A stretch of 64,000 nucleotides of DNA from Azadirachta indica (lineage: Eukaryota; Streptophyta; Magnoliopsida; Sapindales; Meliaceae): positions 11,107,368 through 11,171,367 of the forward strand of contig CM040453.1 in the NCBI GenBank assembly GCA_022749755.1. Reading direction: 5' to 3'. The notes beneath the pieces are model-generated. The model searched no databases. It saw only the letters and a list, made by a program, of their open reading frames with translations, and was not told the DNA's origin. Below are positions 48,795 through 60,401 of this stretch, piece after piece (the first letter of the stretch is position 1; the number at the start of each line of letters is the position of its first letter). The position numbers were made by a program, and so were the translations under genes.

Positions 48795-49419
48795 CTGTAT
48801 AAAATAGTACTATATATATAAATGTACAATACCATATATGAGCGTCGAAATTGCGTTGAAGTATACTGAGAGTGAAAATACTCTATTTTCACTTTTTAAT
48901 AATAGTTAGCAGGTGGAGAAATTTATGAAATAATTTGTGGAGTAAATTATGGAAATTTATGTGGAAAAGTTAGGAGGAAACTAGTACAAATACCTCACCC
49001 CTCTCAACATTTTATTAATTCCAAAACATTTTTTGAGTGCTCATATAAAAAGAAAAGAGTTGTTTTCTCCTTTATAGTATTCTTTATTTACAGAGTTGTT
49101 TATCCTATTTCCAAGAGAGAATTAAATTGCTCTCTCCTTGTATTTTTGTATTTAAAGGGAAAGAGTTGTAATCCTCACTTTACAATAGTAAAATACTTTT
49201 ATACTTACTTGTGATTTCTTATTCTAATTTGTTTAATGGTTTTTTCATGTAAAATACTTGTGTCAATTTATATTACTACGTTATTTTACTATGGTACGCG
49301 AAGTCTCCTATATATTATTGTGATTTTGATGAAAGGCTAAGTCATCCACATAACAATTATTTGTTTATGTGTTGCATGTTGTATTGATCAACCAAAAAGT
49401 TTAGCCGAATTTCCTAACA
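48795..49419. mobile_element. LTR-like insertion between LINE ORF1 domains
   Basis: Separates the DUF4283 part from the zinc knuckle. The right end TTTCCTAACA (TGTTAGGAAA on the minus strand) looks like an LTR end. Inside are a TATA-rich part, TATTTAAAGGGAAAGAGTTG and TTTACAATAGTAAAATACTT, as in copia-type LTRs. The left end and a target duplication are not resolved. Confidence 0.45.
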
Positions 49420-49429
49420 CTCCTTAAAG

Positions 49430-49830
49430 TCTTCAAAATATCTAGCATAACGACACTCTGATAAATTTATCTGAACATCTGCCCCTTGATCCATTTCAAT
49501 TTCAATAACAATCCCAACCATGCTTCCTAGATGCTGCTGCCTCATCTTCTTATTCATATAGAGGATTGGAATATTATGAATTTGAATCCAAAACAGCGTA
49601 TGGTTGAAGCCTAATTTTGATATTTCTTCAATACCCTTTGGTTCTATTAGAATAATTGGAGATCTATGAAAATTTTATGAACCGCCATATAAGACCATTT
49701 TCCCGTCCTCTATTGACCTAAAGTGGAAAATAAATTTATTTCCTATACATTATAGATGGTTTTTAATGCAAATGAAGTTGCACAACCATGCAGAGGGAGA
49801 ACTCATATATGGGCTTGGAAAGACTCAATG
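49430..49830 (-). pseudogene. LINE ORF1 DUF4283 domain remnant
   Basis: Reads KFIFHFRSIEDGKMVLYGGS, then KGIEEISKLGFNHTLFWIQI, HNIPILYMNKKM and GSMVGIVIEIE. This matches the DUF4283 domain of plant L1 ORF1 (FLFxFxxxxDxxRVLxGGPW.. FWVQIHNIPLxxM). It has one in-frame stop after the GG motif and another upstream. Confidence 0.8.
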
Positions 49831-49876
49831 GCACCATTCATATGATCCATTATGCCAATTGGGCTGATCATAAGAC

Positions 49877-50305
49877 TTAGGGTCCATTTGGTATAGCTTT
49901 TCAAATAGAGTTTTTTAAAGTAGAGTTTTTACCTGTAGAACTTTTATGAGTAGAGTTTTTAACAAAAGTTTATTAATTATTTGGTTGTCATAAAAAATTT
50001 TTAAGAAAATTTGAATAATTAATTTAATAGACAAATTTTTAATGTTTTATTTTAAAAAAATAACGTAGAATTTTTAAAATAAAGTAAGGGTATTTTAGAC
50101 AGTTTTACCTTTTAAAAAAGCTGGAGAAGTTCTATTGCCAAAAGCCCAAATTTTGGACTTCTTCTAATAAAAGAAAAATAGTTTTTTTAATTTTCAAAAA
50201 CTCTTTTTCATTGTCAATCAAACGATATTAAAAAATTTGAAAAGAACTTTTATCATTAAAAAAGCCTTTTTGACCAATGAAAAAGTCAAACCAAACGGAC
50301 ACTTA
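49877..50305. mobile_element. Tourist-like MITE, copy 1
   Basis: Element 49880-50302 (423 bp), flanked by TTA on both sides. The ends GGGTCCATTTGG and CCAAACGGACAC are inverted repeats with two mismatches. TTA duplication and this type of terminus point to the PIF/Harbinger superfamily. It shares about its whole length with copies 2 and 3. Confidence 0.85.
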
Positions 50306-52090
50306 AAGTCATATGTTTTAAAGAAGCGTTAAGTAGGCTGACTCAAGTTGGTGAAATGATAAACACACTAAGGCTTAGCATAAGTCTAAACCAATTTTAA
50401 GGGAATTTAGTCACTATGATTAAGGTTCTAAAAGATTCCAATTAAGAACTTACACGTTTTCAGCTTTTGGAAGGTTCAAGATGTCAATTTTGAATTTTGG
50501 CAAACTTTCTTAATTTAGATTTGTAATGGGCAAATTTTCTAAAGAATCAGTTGTTGCCAAATTTTGATTTGGTTGTTTCCATTTTTTCATTTAAAGGGGA
50601 ATGCTACATTTCAAAATAGCATTGGCTCTTTATAAGTTAAGGTTAAAATTCGAATTCTATATAAAGGACACACCCTTGAACTTTTTTGGATAATTATTTT
50701 TTTTTAACAATAATAGTAGAGTGTTTTATTGTGTTCTTCTTTCGTTCTTGAAAGAATTCTTGAACTTATGAAGTTTATTCATGTTTCGTTCAAACAACCA
50801 GACTTAAAATCTTAATTCTTAAGAATCTTTTTGTGACGTATTTAGAATGATTGTAATTCTTAGTTTTTATTTTACTATATAACTGGTTAAAACTCAATAA
50901 ATTTATGTTTTAAAAAATATTGGGGGTTGGATATCATATTTGGTATTAGGTTTCGTGATATTATTGGTAAAGTTCATATCAATTCTCTATATTTGATGGA
51001 TGGCTGCTTCGAAAGCATACCTATTAATGAGTTTGTTCGATAAGAATTTTCCAACTACCTTGTTTGCAATTTTCCTTTTGCTAATAGCTGTGACATTTCC
51101 TCCAAATTAATTATTTCCCCATCTTCATCAGAGAAAGAGAGAGAGAGAGTTCGACATAGTTTTTCCATTTCTACCCTAACCGTGAAGCCTTTGATGTTTT
51201 GTAGCTATATGACAAGAAGTTTGACTCTTAAAAGTTGGGTTATGACTCAATGGATTTTAAAAATGGTAAGCATTGGCTGTTCGCATTTTGTGTATGTTGA
51301 CAATAACTGATAAGCTAATTCACCTCAACTTCAATCCAGTGGAGTCATTGCTAAGCATCATCGACGCTAATGGCTGCTTCTACATGAGGTTTTAGAGCAT
51401 TATAGAAAACCAAACGGGAAGCATGATGACTGATTTGAGATTTGTGTCGTAAGAAGTCAAACAGTAATAAGCATATTCGAATCCCTTTAATAAATTAAAG
51501 ATAACCTTGCAGAATTTAAGACACACACTTAAAAGATTACTTTTAAAACATCAAACTTTTTTCGTAGGTCTTTAATCTTCTTGTCAAACTGAGTTTTAAT
51601 TTGTTTTCTTGAAGTGAGTGAGGTTTGTAAAGGCTCAGCTTTGTCTTTGACGCGAAAGATCAAGGCAATAAATCTCATTTCATCATTAACGCAATAGCCA
51701 GATAAATACATGCAACCATTTTCAAGGACTAATTGTGTTGCTCCCAATAAATTATAACGCAATAGTTCTAAGAGTGTAGTGGATGTGGTCTCACTAGTTT
51801 TGAAACTATGTTTATGATTTTTACCAAGCTTTTATGAAATACAGAATAAAAGATATTAGCAGCTTTTCTTGATAGAGAGAGTTTTACATGTTGAAAGGAT
51901 TATTTTTTAAGAGTTTGGCTGTTAGGATTACTAAATTTTCTGTGTAAAACATTCAAGACATTTACACCCTCATGACTTGTAACTAAGACAACTAAGGACT
52001 TTTAATTAAAAGAAATCAAATGGGGAATAACTTGGGAGACATTTACATCTCCTCGTCATTACTTGGGAGAATTTCTGATTTGTTTATGTT
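50306..52090. other. Spacer without recognised genes
   Basis: A minus-strand open frame at 51529-51762 (77 codons, including MRFIALIFRVKDKAEPLQ and a Lys-rich end) has no family that I recognise and may be a transposon remnant. A GA run lies at about 51134-51148. Otherwise nothing is supportable. Confidence 0.3.
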
Positions 52091-52094
52091 GTTT

Positions 52095-53000
52095 GACATA
52101 ATACTTTAATACTCCTATGTTGTTTCGCAAATATTTTCAATTCCCGACCATAGGCTGATGGCATTAATTTTCAAAGGCATTTATGTATTTTTTAACGGTT
52201 TAATAACCTGTGAGTCATTAAAGTTTGGTCTATTAACTTGATAAGTCCTAATATTTTTAAAAAACTTATAAAAATCTTAATTTATTAAAAAATAATAATT
52301 ATACCCTTTTATAATAATCATTAGTTAACTAAATTATTTCACTCCTCACTAAAATGAAATATTAATTTATAACACATTGAATATAAATTTATAATTATTC
52401 TTTAAATATAATTTATTTAAATTTTAAAATTTTTTTAACATGATATTCATAATTGAATGTCTATTTTGCAATTTTTAAAATAGATAAAATAATATCATTT
52501 CTATTTATTTTGAAAATTATGAACTTGATCATTCAATTTTATTTAATATTTAGATAAATTGATAATGTTTAAAAAAGTCAAAATTTAGATAGTTTTCTAT
52601 TCAAAGAATAATTTATAATATTTCATTTAATATTTAATATAAAAACATTATTTATATTGACTAAAACTTATGAAGAACAATATAAAAAAAAAATCATATT
52701 AATACTATTACATATACAAATCCATTTATATAAACTAATATGATAATATCATATCAAATTATTATATATTCTATATTCTCACAAAATTTTATTAGTTTGA
52801 AGTAATTTTGAATTGTAAAAAATCCATTCTTTCAGTTTAAATACGATCTTTTTTTAAGTTATGAGACTCATAATTGTTTTAAATTCTATAAACAGATTAA
52901 TGACTATTTAAGAGTCCCTAAAGTTTAGGCCATTATTTTAATTAATTTTAGTAGTTCAAAAAATAATCATAAAAATTTCAATTTATTAAAACATAGCGAG
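52095..53000. mobile_element. Fold-back element, family of 60.4 kb
   Basis: An inverted repeat centred near 52490 (TTGAATGTCTATTTTGCAAT against GAACTTGATCATTCAATTTT). The right arm shares TTTATATTGACTAAAACTTA and CAAATCCATTTATATAAACT with 60.94-61.02 kb. Non-coding. Confidence 0.55.
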
Positions 53001-53599
53001 TACAACCTTATTTAATAGTATTAGCTAAAAATAAATAAAATATTAAACATATGATTTATTTTATTTATTTTCTAATACTAACTAATATTGAATTATTAAT
53101 ATATTGTAAAATAAATAAACTTATATTAATTTTACTTAATAAAAATTTAATTATCAAAGTGTTGTGAAATAACACTTATTACTATTTTAATATTTTATTT
53201 TCGGTTAAGAGTTTGAAAATAATTTTGTTGTGAATTCAAATAAGCAAGTTAGATAATTTAAATTAATATATTATAATATAAAATTAATTGATGAACAAAG
53301 TAGAGAATTTTCAAGCCTCACATACAGCAGCAGTGGATCTTCTCTTATTTATGATATAGATATAAATAGATTTAAGGACAGTGCATAAACTGAACTTAGC
53401 TGAGCACACCAGGCAGCTGCCTTGCTTGCTACGCTAGGGTAGAAACTAGAAAGACAGAGATAGAAAAAGAATAGAAAATAGAGTCTTAAGAATTAATAGA
53501 CGGGCACATACATTACCCTAATTTATTTATTTATTTAATACTTATATAAACCAAAGGCCAAGGATGAGAGGTAGCTATACCACCAACTCATTTAAAAAC

Positions 53600-53872
53600 T
53601 TATTGAACTCTGGTTTTATATGCGAACCGGCGGGTAAATTTGAGAAGCTTCTCGCGCTCCTCCGGATTATCAACGTTAATTTTTACTTTGACGTCTGCAG
53701 CCTGAAGCGCACGCTGAGCGCGCCAACTTGGAAAGCGTGTACCGATTTCTTCAAAGACTTTCGTCAGATCATCTTTTGTCAGGCATCCGTCTCTATCCTT
53801 ACGCTTCTGGAAAATTGCTTTCAACTCTTCATCAGTGTACACCGGCTCAGATGAATAATTGGAAAAAGCCAT
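53600..53872 (-). CDS. Degenerate EF-hand protein (EF2), 90 aa, metal sites largely lost
   Basis: A paralogue of EF1 with the same length, an ATG at the same place (MAFSNYSSEPVYTDEELKAI) and an open frame to the end. Loop 1 is one residue shorter (KRKDRDGCLTKDD); with Gly as position 6, position 1 is Arg and position 12 is Asp. Loop 2 (about 60-71, DVKVKINVDNPE) has lost the ligands and the Gly. It should bind calcium weakly or not at all. It could be a recent pseudogene without a stop, or a protein kept for another function. The promoter region and the G-box hairpin are partly kept. Confidence 0.7.
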   Translation of the reverse strand: MAFSNYSSEPVYTDEELKAIFQKRKDRDGCLTKDDLTKVFEEIGTRFPSWRAQRALQAADVKVKINVDNPEEREKLLKFTRRFAYKTRVQ

Positions 53873-54501
53873 CTCGATCTTGATCGCAGGCAGGAGGCAA
53901 GGTGGCCTTAATTACTACGTGAGAGGCTAATTAAAATATAGCAAGATATGATGAGCACGTGTGTGTTGGATTTACATACACATACATCCCATATATATAT
54001 ATATATAGTGTTTTTTCTCACGTTACTGTACATATAACTTTATCTTAATTATTTTATTTATTATTAATTGTTTGAAAACTAACAACTTACTAATTAATTA
54101 TTATTAATTTATATTGTAAAGATTCTTTTCTCTTTGTAGAAATCAGAAGCAAAGAATCTGGATTCTGCTGACTTGCTTTAATAAAATTAGAATCTGATTC
54201 CGACAGGAACAAAGAATAATAAATTAACAATTTATATCCGCAAATAAAGAATCTGATTTCAGAAGGATCAGGTAATAAAAGAGCGAGGATTATATTCTAT
54301 ACAAGATATGCACGCAACCATATATATATATATATATATATAATCCAGAATATATAATTAATTAATGCTTTTATTAATTATATAATAATTACAATCAAAT
54401 GTTATGAATTAATTTCTTCTACATAAAATTAAGCTACTTCAGGCTTTGTCATGTACGTGGTTCAGTTTTATTTATTTATATTAATTATTATATATCATCC
54501 T

Positions 54502-54539
54502 ATACGTGACTTAAGCTACTTATTATTAAGTCACGTGTG
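54502..54539. promoter_or_regulatory. G-box inverted repeat upstream of EF2 (imperfect)
   Basis: The arms ATACGTGACTTAA and TTAAGTCACGTGTG enclose an 11-nt loop. Only the right arm keeps the CACGTG core; the left has TACGTG. Confidence 0.6.
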
Positions 54540-55059
54540 AATTAACAATTAGGTAGATCTATTATTTAATTAGATTGGTTTCTTAATAAGATACATATAT
54601 ATATATATATGTATACACAGACATATGTTTTCAAAAGTGAATTATTCATTCCACTGGGGATATGTACACGATAAGATTGGCCCGAATCCAAATCTAGCCA
54701 AATGGTTGCCCATTTCTACTTTTGTTTTTTTGTTCTTTTTTTTTTTTTTTGACACAAGTCCACTGGAAATTAAGGTAACTGACAACTAAACTTTTTAAAT
54801 TCTATTCCGTTTTCAAAGGGAGAAAAACTTAAATCGAATAAGTGTAATAGGATTATTTAATAAAATATGTTATGTGTTTTACTTTTTTTTCTTTCATTAT
54901 AATAATTATTTTTGACAAAAATTGATTGATTCTTAAATAAAATAGATGGATATGAAATTTATTCTAAAAAATTTAGGAATTTGTTGCGGAAGACTAAATT
55001 GTCACAATTTATAAACTATTATCATATGTTGTTAATTTTCTAAACCTTAGAGATATGCT

Positions 55060-55692
55060 TGTTATTATACAAAAAAATATAGCATTCACACCTGATATTC
55101 GCCAGCTAGCCCAACCACACCAACTCTCCTCTATATTTAATAAAGTGTTCGGCAACAAAATCACGGAATAATTACATTAGACGTGGTCCCTATAGTACAA
55201 CTTTTTAAATAGATATTTTTAAGATAGAATTTTTATTTATAAAATTTTTATAAATAAAAATTTATTAGTTATTTAGTTGTTATAAATAATTTTTAAAAAA
55301 AATTAAATAATTATTTTAATAAATAAATTTTTAATATACTATTTTAAAGAAATAGTATAAAATTTTAAAAATAAAATAAAAATATTTTAAATAATTTTAT
55401 TTTTTAAAAAATTAAAGAAACTTTACTAATAAAAATCTCAATTTTAAATTTTTTCTAATAGATAAAAAATAATTTTTTTAATTTTAAAAAATCTTTTTTT
55501 GTATCCATTAAATGATATCAAAACATTTGAAAAAATGTTTGTATTTTAAAAAATGTTCGTTTGCCAATAAAAAAATCAAATCAAATCAGCACTTTTCATT
55601 CTCTTGTTGTATAAAGGCAATTGCCTTCTTTATTCTAGTCATTTTTCTTCTATATTTTAGCTCAAGTCTGTCTTGGAGCTACAAATTGATAA
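55060..55692 (+). repeat. Orphan ankyrin promoter/leader module interrupted by a MITE
   Basis: GATATTCGCCAGCTAGCCC, GTTCGGCAACAAAATCACGG and ATTAG are followed by a 407-bp MITE, then CATTCTCTTGTTGTATAAAG and the leader TTTTAGCTCAAGTCTGTC. The homologous module at 20.6 kb runs straight through and so gives the empty site. Confidence 0.75.
55186..55592. mobile_element. Tourist-like MITE, copy 3
   Basis: Same family as 49880 and 57462, more diverged. The ends are GTCCCTATAGT and AAATCAAATCAGCAC. The flanking TTA sites have mutated (GTG on the left, TTT on the right), but the uninterrupted site at about 20735 (ATTAGACTTATCG) confirms the insertion point. Confidence 0.8.
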
Positions 55693-55969
55693 ATCGATTT
55701 TTCTTATCTTTTCAATAATAATAATAATAATAACATAAATTAATTTTTATATGTAAAATTATTGATTTGTCCTAGATAATTTATATATAAAATATTATAG
55801 TTTATAATACTTTTATTAAAATAAAATATCAAATTTTATTTCCTTCCTTGAAGTTTAGAATTATGTGTCGTATAAAATAGATGGATATGGAATTTATTCT
55901 AAAAAATTTTGAATTTGTTATGGGAGGCTAAATTATCATGATTTATAACCGATTATCATAATTTATTAA

Positions 55970-56071
55970 TATTCTAAAGAGTAGGAATATACCTGTTAGT
56001 ATACCAAAAAGATAGCGTTCACATCTGATATTCGCCAGGCAGCCCAACCCACCAAAACTTTTGGAATGATT
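55970..56071 (+). repeat. Orphan ankyrin promoter module cut off by the next element
   Basis: AGTAGGAATATACCTGTTAG, GATATTCGCCAGGCAGCCC and AAAACTTTTGGAATGATT, then the sequence changes abruptly at 56072. The missing TATA and leader parts are not found after the element at 57424. Confidence 0.65.
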
Positions 56072-56779
56072 GGGACAATTATCTTAAACCCCCTCATATT
56101 TAGTCAAATTTATATACACCCCAACTTTAAAAACTTATCTCGTTACATCCTTCTGTTACATGTGATAACGGAAAAAATCAGTTTCTAGGGGCAAAATTGG
56201 TAAATGAAGTGAAAAAAAAAATAATTTACAATAAAAAATAGATAACTCTAAAATCAATATAAAATAAGATTACATCATCTTTTTAAGTAAAAAGAGAAAC
56301 TAGGAACCTAATTAATCTTGCAACTTCGCCGCCGTCGCTGCCACCTCTCGCAACTTCACGGCGGCCTCCTCTCAAGCATCTTCTTTGGCTCCACCAGCAC
56401 TCTACTAGCATCACCATTACCAAGCTCCTTTCATTACTCCATCGCGGCTCCTTCCATTACTCCATCGCGGTCATTATCCCTGCTGATTCAATTCCATTCG
56501 CAAATCCTACCACCACAAGACTACCTCAAATGGGACTAAATTAAATTCGCTTTTGGTCTACTTCCATGTTTTACCAAATTCAATGCTGCAATCAAAATCA
56601 TCTATTACAAGAAATGATCGATTCCCAATAGAGACCAGAAGTCGCTTGAGGTCTGAGTTCCATCTGAGACTTGTAAAATGCAATCATAGATTTCGGACTT
56701 GAGATGGTTAATTAGCCGTGGCAACAATCAAGATTTGTTTCTCAGTACCAAGAGGGCCATCCAATAAATATACTAGAAA

Positions 56780-56813
<34 letters not shown>

Positions 56814-57423
56814 AACAGATCAAATACCCATCCATCAAAATTACCACAGAAAAGCAAACAAATCTACAGATCAAACGCCCTCTGTGCATCTTGAATTAGT
56901 TTCCCAATTATTTTATTCAAAACTTAATTGCAGTAAATTTGTAATATAATTGTAGCAAATCTTTGCATCTTAGAACTCTTGTGTCAGCGGCACTCCCACA
57001 GCCCCTATGTAGCCTTTCGCATCTGCCTGTCATTGCTTCATTCGGCATCAATGTTGGCGTCACAGACTGACTGATTTTTTGTGTTCTTTGGCGGCAATTG
57101 GTGTGGCGAATGGAGTTGGAGTAGATGTTGATGGTGGAGTAGTGGCGGCCAGAGAGGAGAATACGAGAGAGCAGGACAAAAAGATTTAGTGTTATGTTAC
57201 ATTTTTTAATTTCTTAATTTTATTTATAATATTAAATGATAAATACAAAAAAAGGTAAAAATATTAAAAATATTAAAATTAACCATCCAAGAGTACTATG
57301 GTCAAAACAACCTAAAAATAAAATTTTCTAGGTAATGATAGGACATAACAAAATATTTTTTAAACTTCAAAGAGCTCATAGAAATTAATTCAAACTTGAG
57401 AGGGCTCTAGGGTAATTTCTCAA
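56072..57423. mobile_element. 1.35-kb element with about 30-bp imperfect terminal inverted repeats and a GC-rich core
   Basis: The left end (GGGACAATTATCTTAAACCC then CCTCATATTT) is an imperfect inverted repeat of the right end (AAACTTGAGAGGGCTCTAGG then GTAATTTCTCAA). The interior has GC-rich, codon-like blocks (56315-56480 and 57000-57170) and a run of about 29 A at 56784-56812. The best guess is a Mutator-like or other TIR element, perhaps carrying captured gene pieces. No transposase or clear target duplication was seen. Confidence 0.5.
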
Positions 57424-57458
57424 GCAATCGGATTGGGTGGGCGAAAGTAGAACATGAT

Positions 57459-57889
57459 TTAGGATCTGATTGTCGTAACTTCTTAAATAGAATTTTTTAA
57501 AGTATAGTTTTTACTCATAAAATTTTTATAAGTAGAGTTTTTAACAAAAATTTATTAATCGTTTGATTATCATAAATAATTTTTGAAAAAATTTAAATAA
57601 TTATTTTAATAAATAAATTTTTAATGTTTTATTTTAAAGAAATAACGTAGAATTTTTAAAATAAAATAAAAGTATTTTAAACAATTTTACTTTTTAAAAA
57701 AATTGGAGAAGCTCTATTACCAAAAACTCAAATTTTGGACCTCTTTCAATAAAAGAAAAATCGTTTTTTTTGATTTTTAAAAACTCTTTTTCATTGTCAA
57801 TCAAATGACATTAAAAAATTTAAAAATAACTTTTATCATTAAAAAAAATCTTTTTAACCAATAAAAAAGTCAAACCAAATGGACACTTA
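57459..57889. mobile_element. Tourist-like MITE, copy 2
   Basis: Element 57462-57886 (425 bp) flanked by TTA on both sides. The ends GGATCTGATTGTCG and CCAAATGGACAC are the worn counterparts of copy 1. The interior is highly similar to copy 1, for example GAAATAACGTAGAATTTTTA. Confidence 0.85.
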
Positions 57890-58259
57890 TATAGTACTTG
57901 TATATTTCTTCTTTTATTATTAGTTTGGTTTTTGAATCTAACGTCATTTTAAAATATTTGGATACAACTAAAATTTGAGTTATATTTCTAATATTTTTAA
58001 TGTTTAAAAATATATTTGATATGAAATATATTTAATAGAAGATATTAAAATAATAAAAATGAAAATATTTATTTAGTTAAAAATATTTTAAAAAATATAT
58101 TTATATTAAAATTTTAGTACGTAATATTGATTACTTGAAACAATTTTTTCAATATATTTATATAAGATGATATATTAAAAATTTACTTTTTAATTTCATT
58201 ACGATGAAATTATAAGAAATACAATATCTAATGGACACACTTCATATTAATTCATTTTA

Positions 58260-59590
58260 TTTATTGTTGTTTGAAAACTAACAACTTACTTTAATTATTA
58301 ATTTATATGGTAAAGATTCTTTTCTCTTTGTAGAAATCAGAGGCAAAGCGGATTCTGCTGACTTGCTTTAATTAGAATTTGGTGCCGAAAGAAGCAAAGA
58401 ATAAATGATTTATATCCGTAAATAAAGAATCTGATTTCAAAACGATCAAGTAATAAAAGAGGATTATTCTGTTTAACATATGCATGCAACTATATAAATT
58501 TATATATTATATGATTCTTCCAATCTAGATATATATGACAGGATCAGCTGGTTTCAATTATATTTATTCTTTTTCCTCTTTTCTACCTTTCTTCTAATGA
58601 AATAATATATATGATCATGTCCTTATTCTTTCAATTAGAAGGTGCTCATCAGGTAAAATCAAAAGTATGGACTCTTCTTTTTCACAATTAAAAGAAAATT
58701 AATTGGAATCATATCATAATAAAAAGGCCAGCACTCTGTGCAGGGAGGTCTACCGCATTTAGTGGTGGGACTCTTGCAAAAGAAAAATAAAAGAAATGAT
58801 AAGAAGAAAATTTTTGCACGGTTTGATGCAAAGATTCTAGAAGGCAGTGAAATGAAGCAAAAGGCTGCACGGAGACGATTAAAACGCAGCTAAGGAAATT
58901 GCCTCACTGCGTTATCTTCATTGGTGGTGCCTATCGCTGTTGATCAGCTTATAGAAGGCGGTTTAAGGGGGCTTGCCTATAAAGAGCAAGCTCCACTCCT
59001 CATTTCAACTATCTCCCAAGAAAAGTGAATCCCCAAAAGAGGCAAAGCTGAGAAGGCGAGTGTAAATAATGTGAAAGTTATCCACATCAGGAAGAATGTG
59101 AAGCTCATTTGTATAATAAAGAGTTCTGATTCCATCACTTTATTAAAGGGTGTGGTGAGATTATTGTGTATGTTACTTCACTTTATAAAACCTAAAAGAT
59201 TGTGTTGTACCACCATTTTTAAATGGTGAAAAATTACTGTTAACGTTGTCTCGTGATTTTTCCTTTACATGGAAGTGTTTTTATATAAAATCTTGGTATT
59301 CTGTATTGTTCTTATAGATATATGAATATATATATATATATGTATATATATATGTAGCACTTGATTAACATCTACAATACACGGTAAAAAGGAAAATAGG
59401 ATGTTCCATAGAAGAATGGAATAAATTAATTGAGAGGTAGACAACAGATACGCAGAAGGTGTTTGTCATCAGAAATTTTAATTTTTTTTTTATTTCAAGC
59501 AGAGAATTTAATTATATTGCCTTCATTAGATTATTATACTATGTACGTACGTACATATAACTATACCTATACATATATATATATATATAT
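58260..59590. repeat. Spacer repeat B1: EF upstream fragment joined to the control block
   Basis: 58260-58500 repeats the EF upstream sequence (GTTTGAAAACTAACAACTTA) already present at about 54070 and 19677. From about 58510 it follows 21090-22150. It is thus a rearranged third copy of part of the EF promoter region. Confidence 0.7.
58720..59290 (+). mobile_element. LTR- or pararetrovirus-like control block, copy B
   Basis: Paralogue of 21305-21960: GGCCAGCACTCTGTGCAGGG, ATGAAGCAAAAGGCTGCACG (the TGACG motif is lost), TGCCTATAAAGAGCAAGCTC (a better TATA box) and TAATAAAGAG. It lacks about 100 bp of the leader present in copy A. Origin unresolved. Confidence 0.35.
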
Positions 59591-60400
59591 ATATGTTTTC
59601 AAAAGTGAACTATCGAGTCCACTGGGGACGTAAACACCAGCAGATTAGCTAAGTGCTTGTCCATTTTTACTTTATTACACAACCCCAGTAGAAATTAAAG
59701 TAAATCTGATAAGTAAACTTTTTAAATTCTATTCCTCTCTTAAAGAGAAAAAAATTTAAATAGAATAAGCGCGACAAGATTATCTAATAAAAATATATTT
59801 TTTATATTTTAATTTTTTAATTATAATTAATTATCTTTTATAAGATTAATTGATTTTAAAATGAATGCATATTTAACAAGAATTTACTGAATAAATGCAT
59901 GGATGATATATTATACTTGCCTTACCTAAAATTTTTTCTTTTTCAAAAGTAAGATATATAAAGCAACTCACTTTATTGAGAAGAGTATTTTAGGTGTTTT
60001 TTTCAAATTAATAGGCATTACAAACGAGAGAATGACTTAAATCAACTGAGGGGTCTCAATAGACGTTATCTGATTTTTCTATTTCTAATAATATAAATTT
60101 TCTTATAGAAAATAGTTGTGGGTATTCATGAGTTTAACATGTAAATTTTTTTTAGAAATTATGCAAGGTTTATATAAAGTTAGAAAAAAGGTTTAAATTT
60201 AAAATTACTCAAAATTAGAAGAGATCTAGTAGATTAATTTATTAGGTTCTATTTAGAAAAAAGAGAAAACAAAAATGGGAGAAATTATTGTGTTCTTATT
60301 TTATTTTATTTTATTTTATTTTATTTTAAAATTGAAAAAAAAGACAGAAATAAAAGGAATTCTCTCGAAGGATCTCGACCAATCAGTGAGGGAGATTTCC
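59590..60400. repeat. Spacer repeat, copy B (paralogous to 22.15-23.09 kb)
   Basis: Same order of blocks as copy A, without the plastid insertion: AAAATGAATGCATATTTAAC passes directly where copy A has about 100 extra bases. Confidence 0.8.
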
Positions 60401-60401
60401 C

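Larger units (their letters stand above)
41384..49830 (-). mobile_element. Old LINE (L1-type non-LTR retrotransposon), split by later insertions
   Basis: On the minus strand the order is ORF1 (DUF4283 domain, zinc knuckle), AP-type endonuclease, reverse transcriptase, zinc-binding domain, RNase H and A-rich tail, as in plant L1 elements. The pieces are at 49830-49440, 48790-48627, 46501-45390, 43960-42300 and 41695-41450. Each carries stops and frameshifts, so the element is dead. The gaps are filled by later insertions (48.79-49.42, 46.51-48.62 and about 43.97-45.39 kb). The tail (minus strand A-run at 41414-41384) marks the 3' end. Target-site duplications of the LINE itself were not found. 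Confidence 0.85.
53270..55700. repeat. Segmental duplication copy B (EF-hand gene with flanks)
   Basis: The counterpart of 18960-20830 in the same orientation. It differs by a MITE at 55186, TA-run expansions (53990, 54320, 54595) and numerous substitutions. Confidence 0.85.

Noticed and set aside
51529..51762. 77-codon minus-strand frame as a gene
   Set aside because: No family recognised, short, in repeat-rich spacer; mentioned only within the spacer entry.
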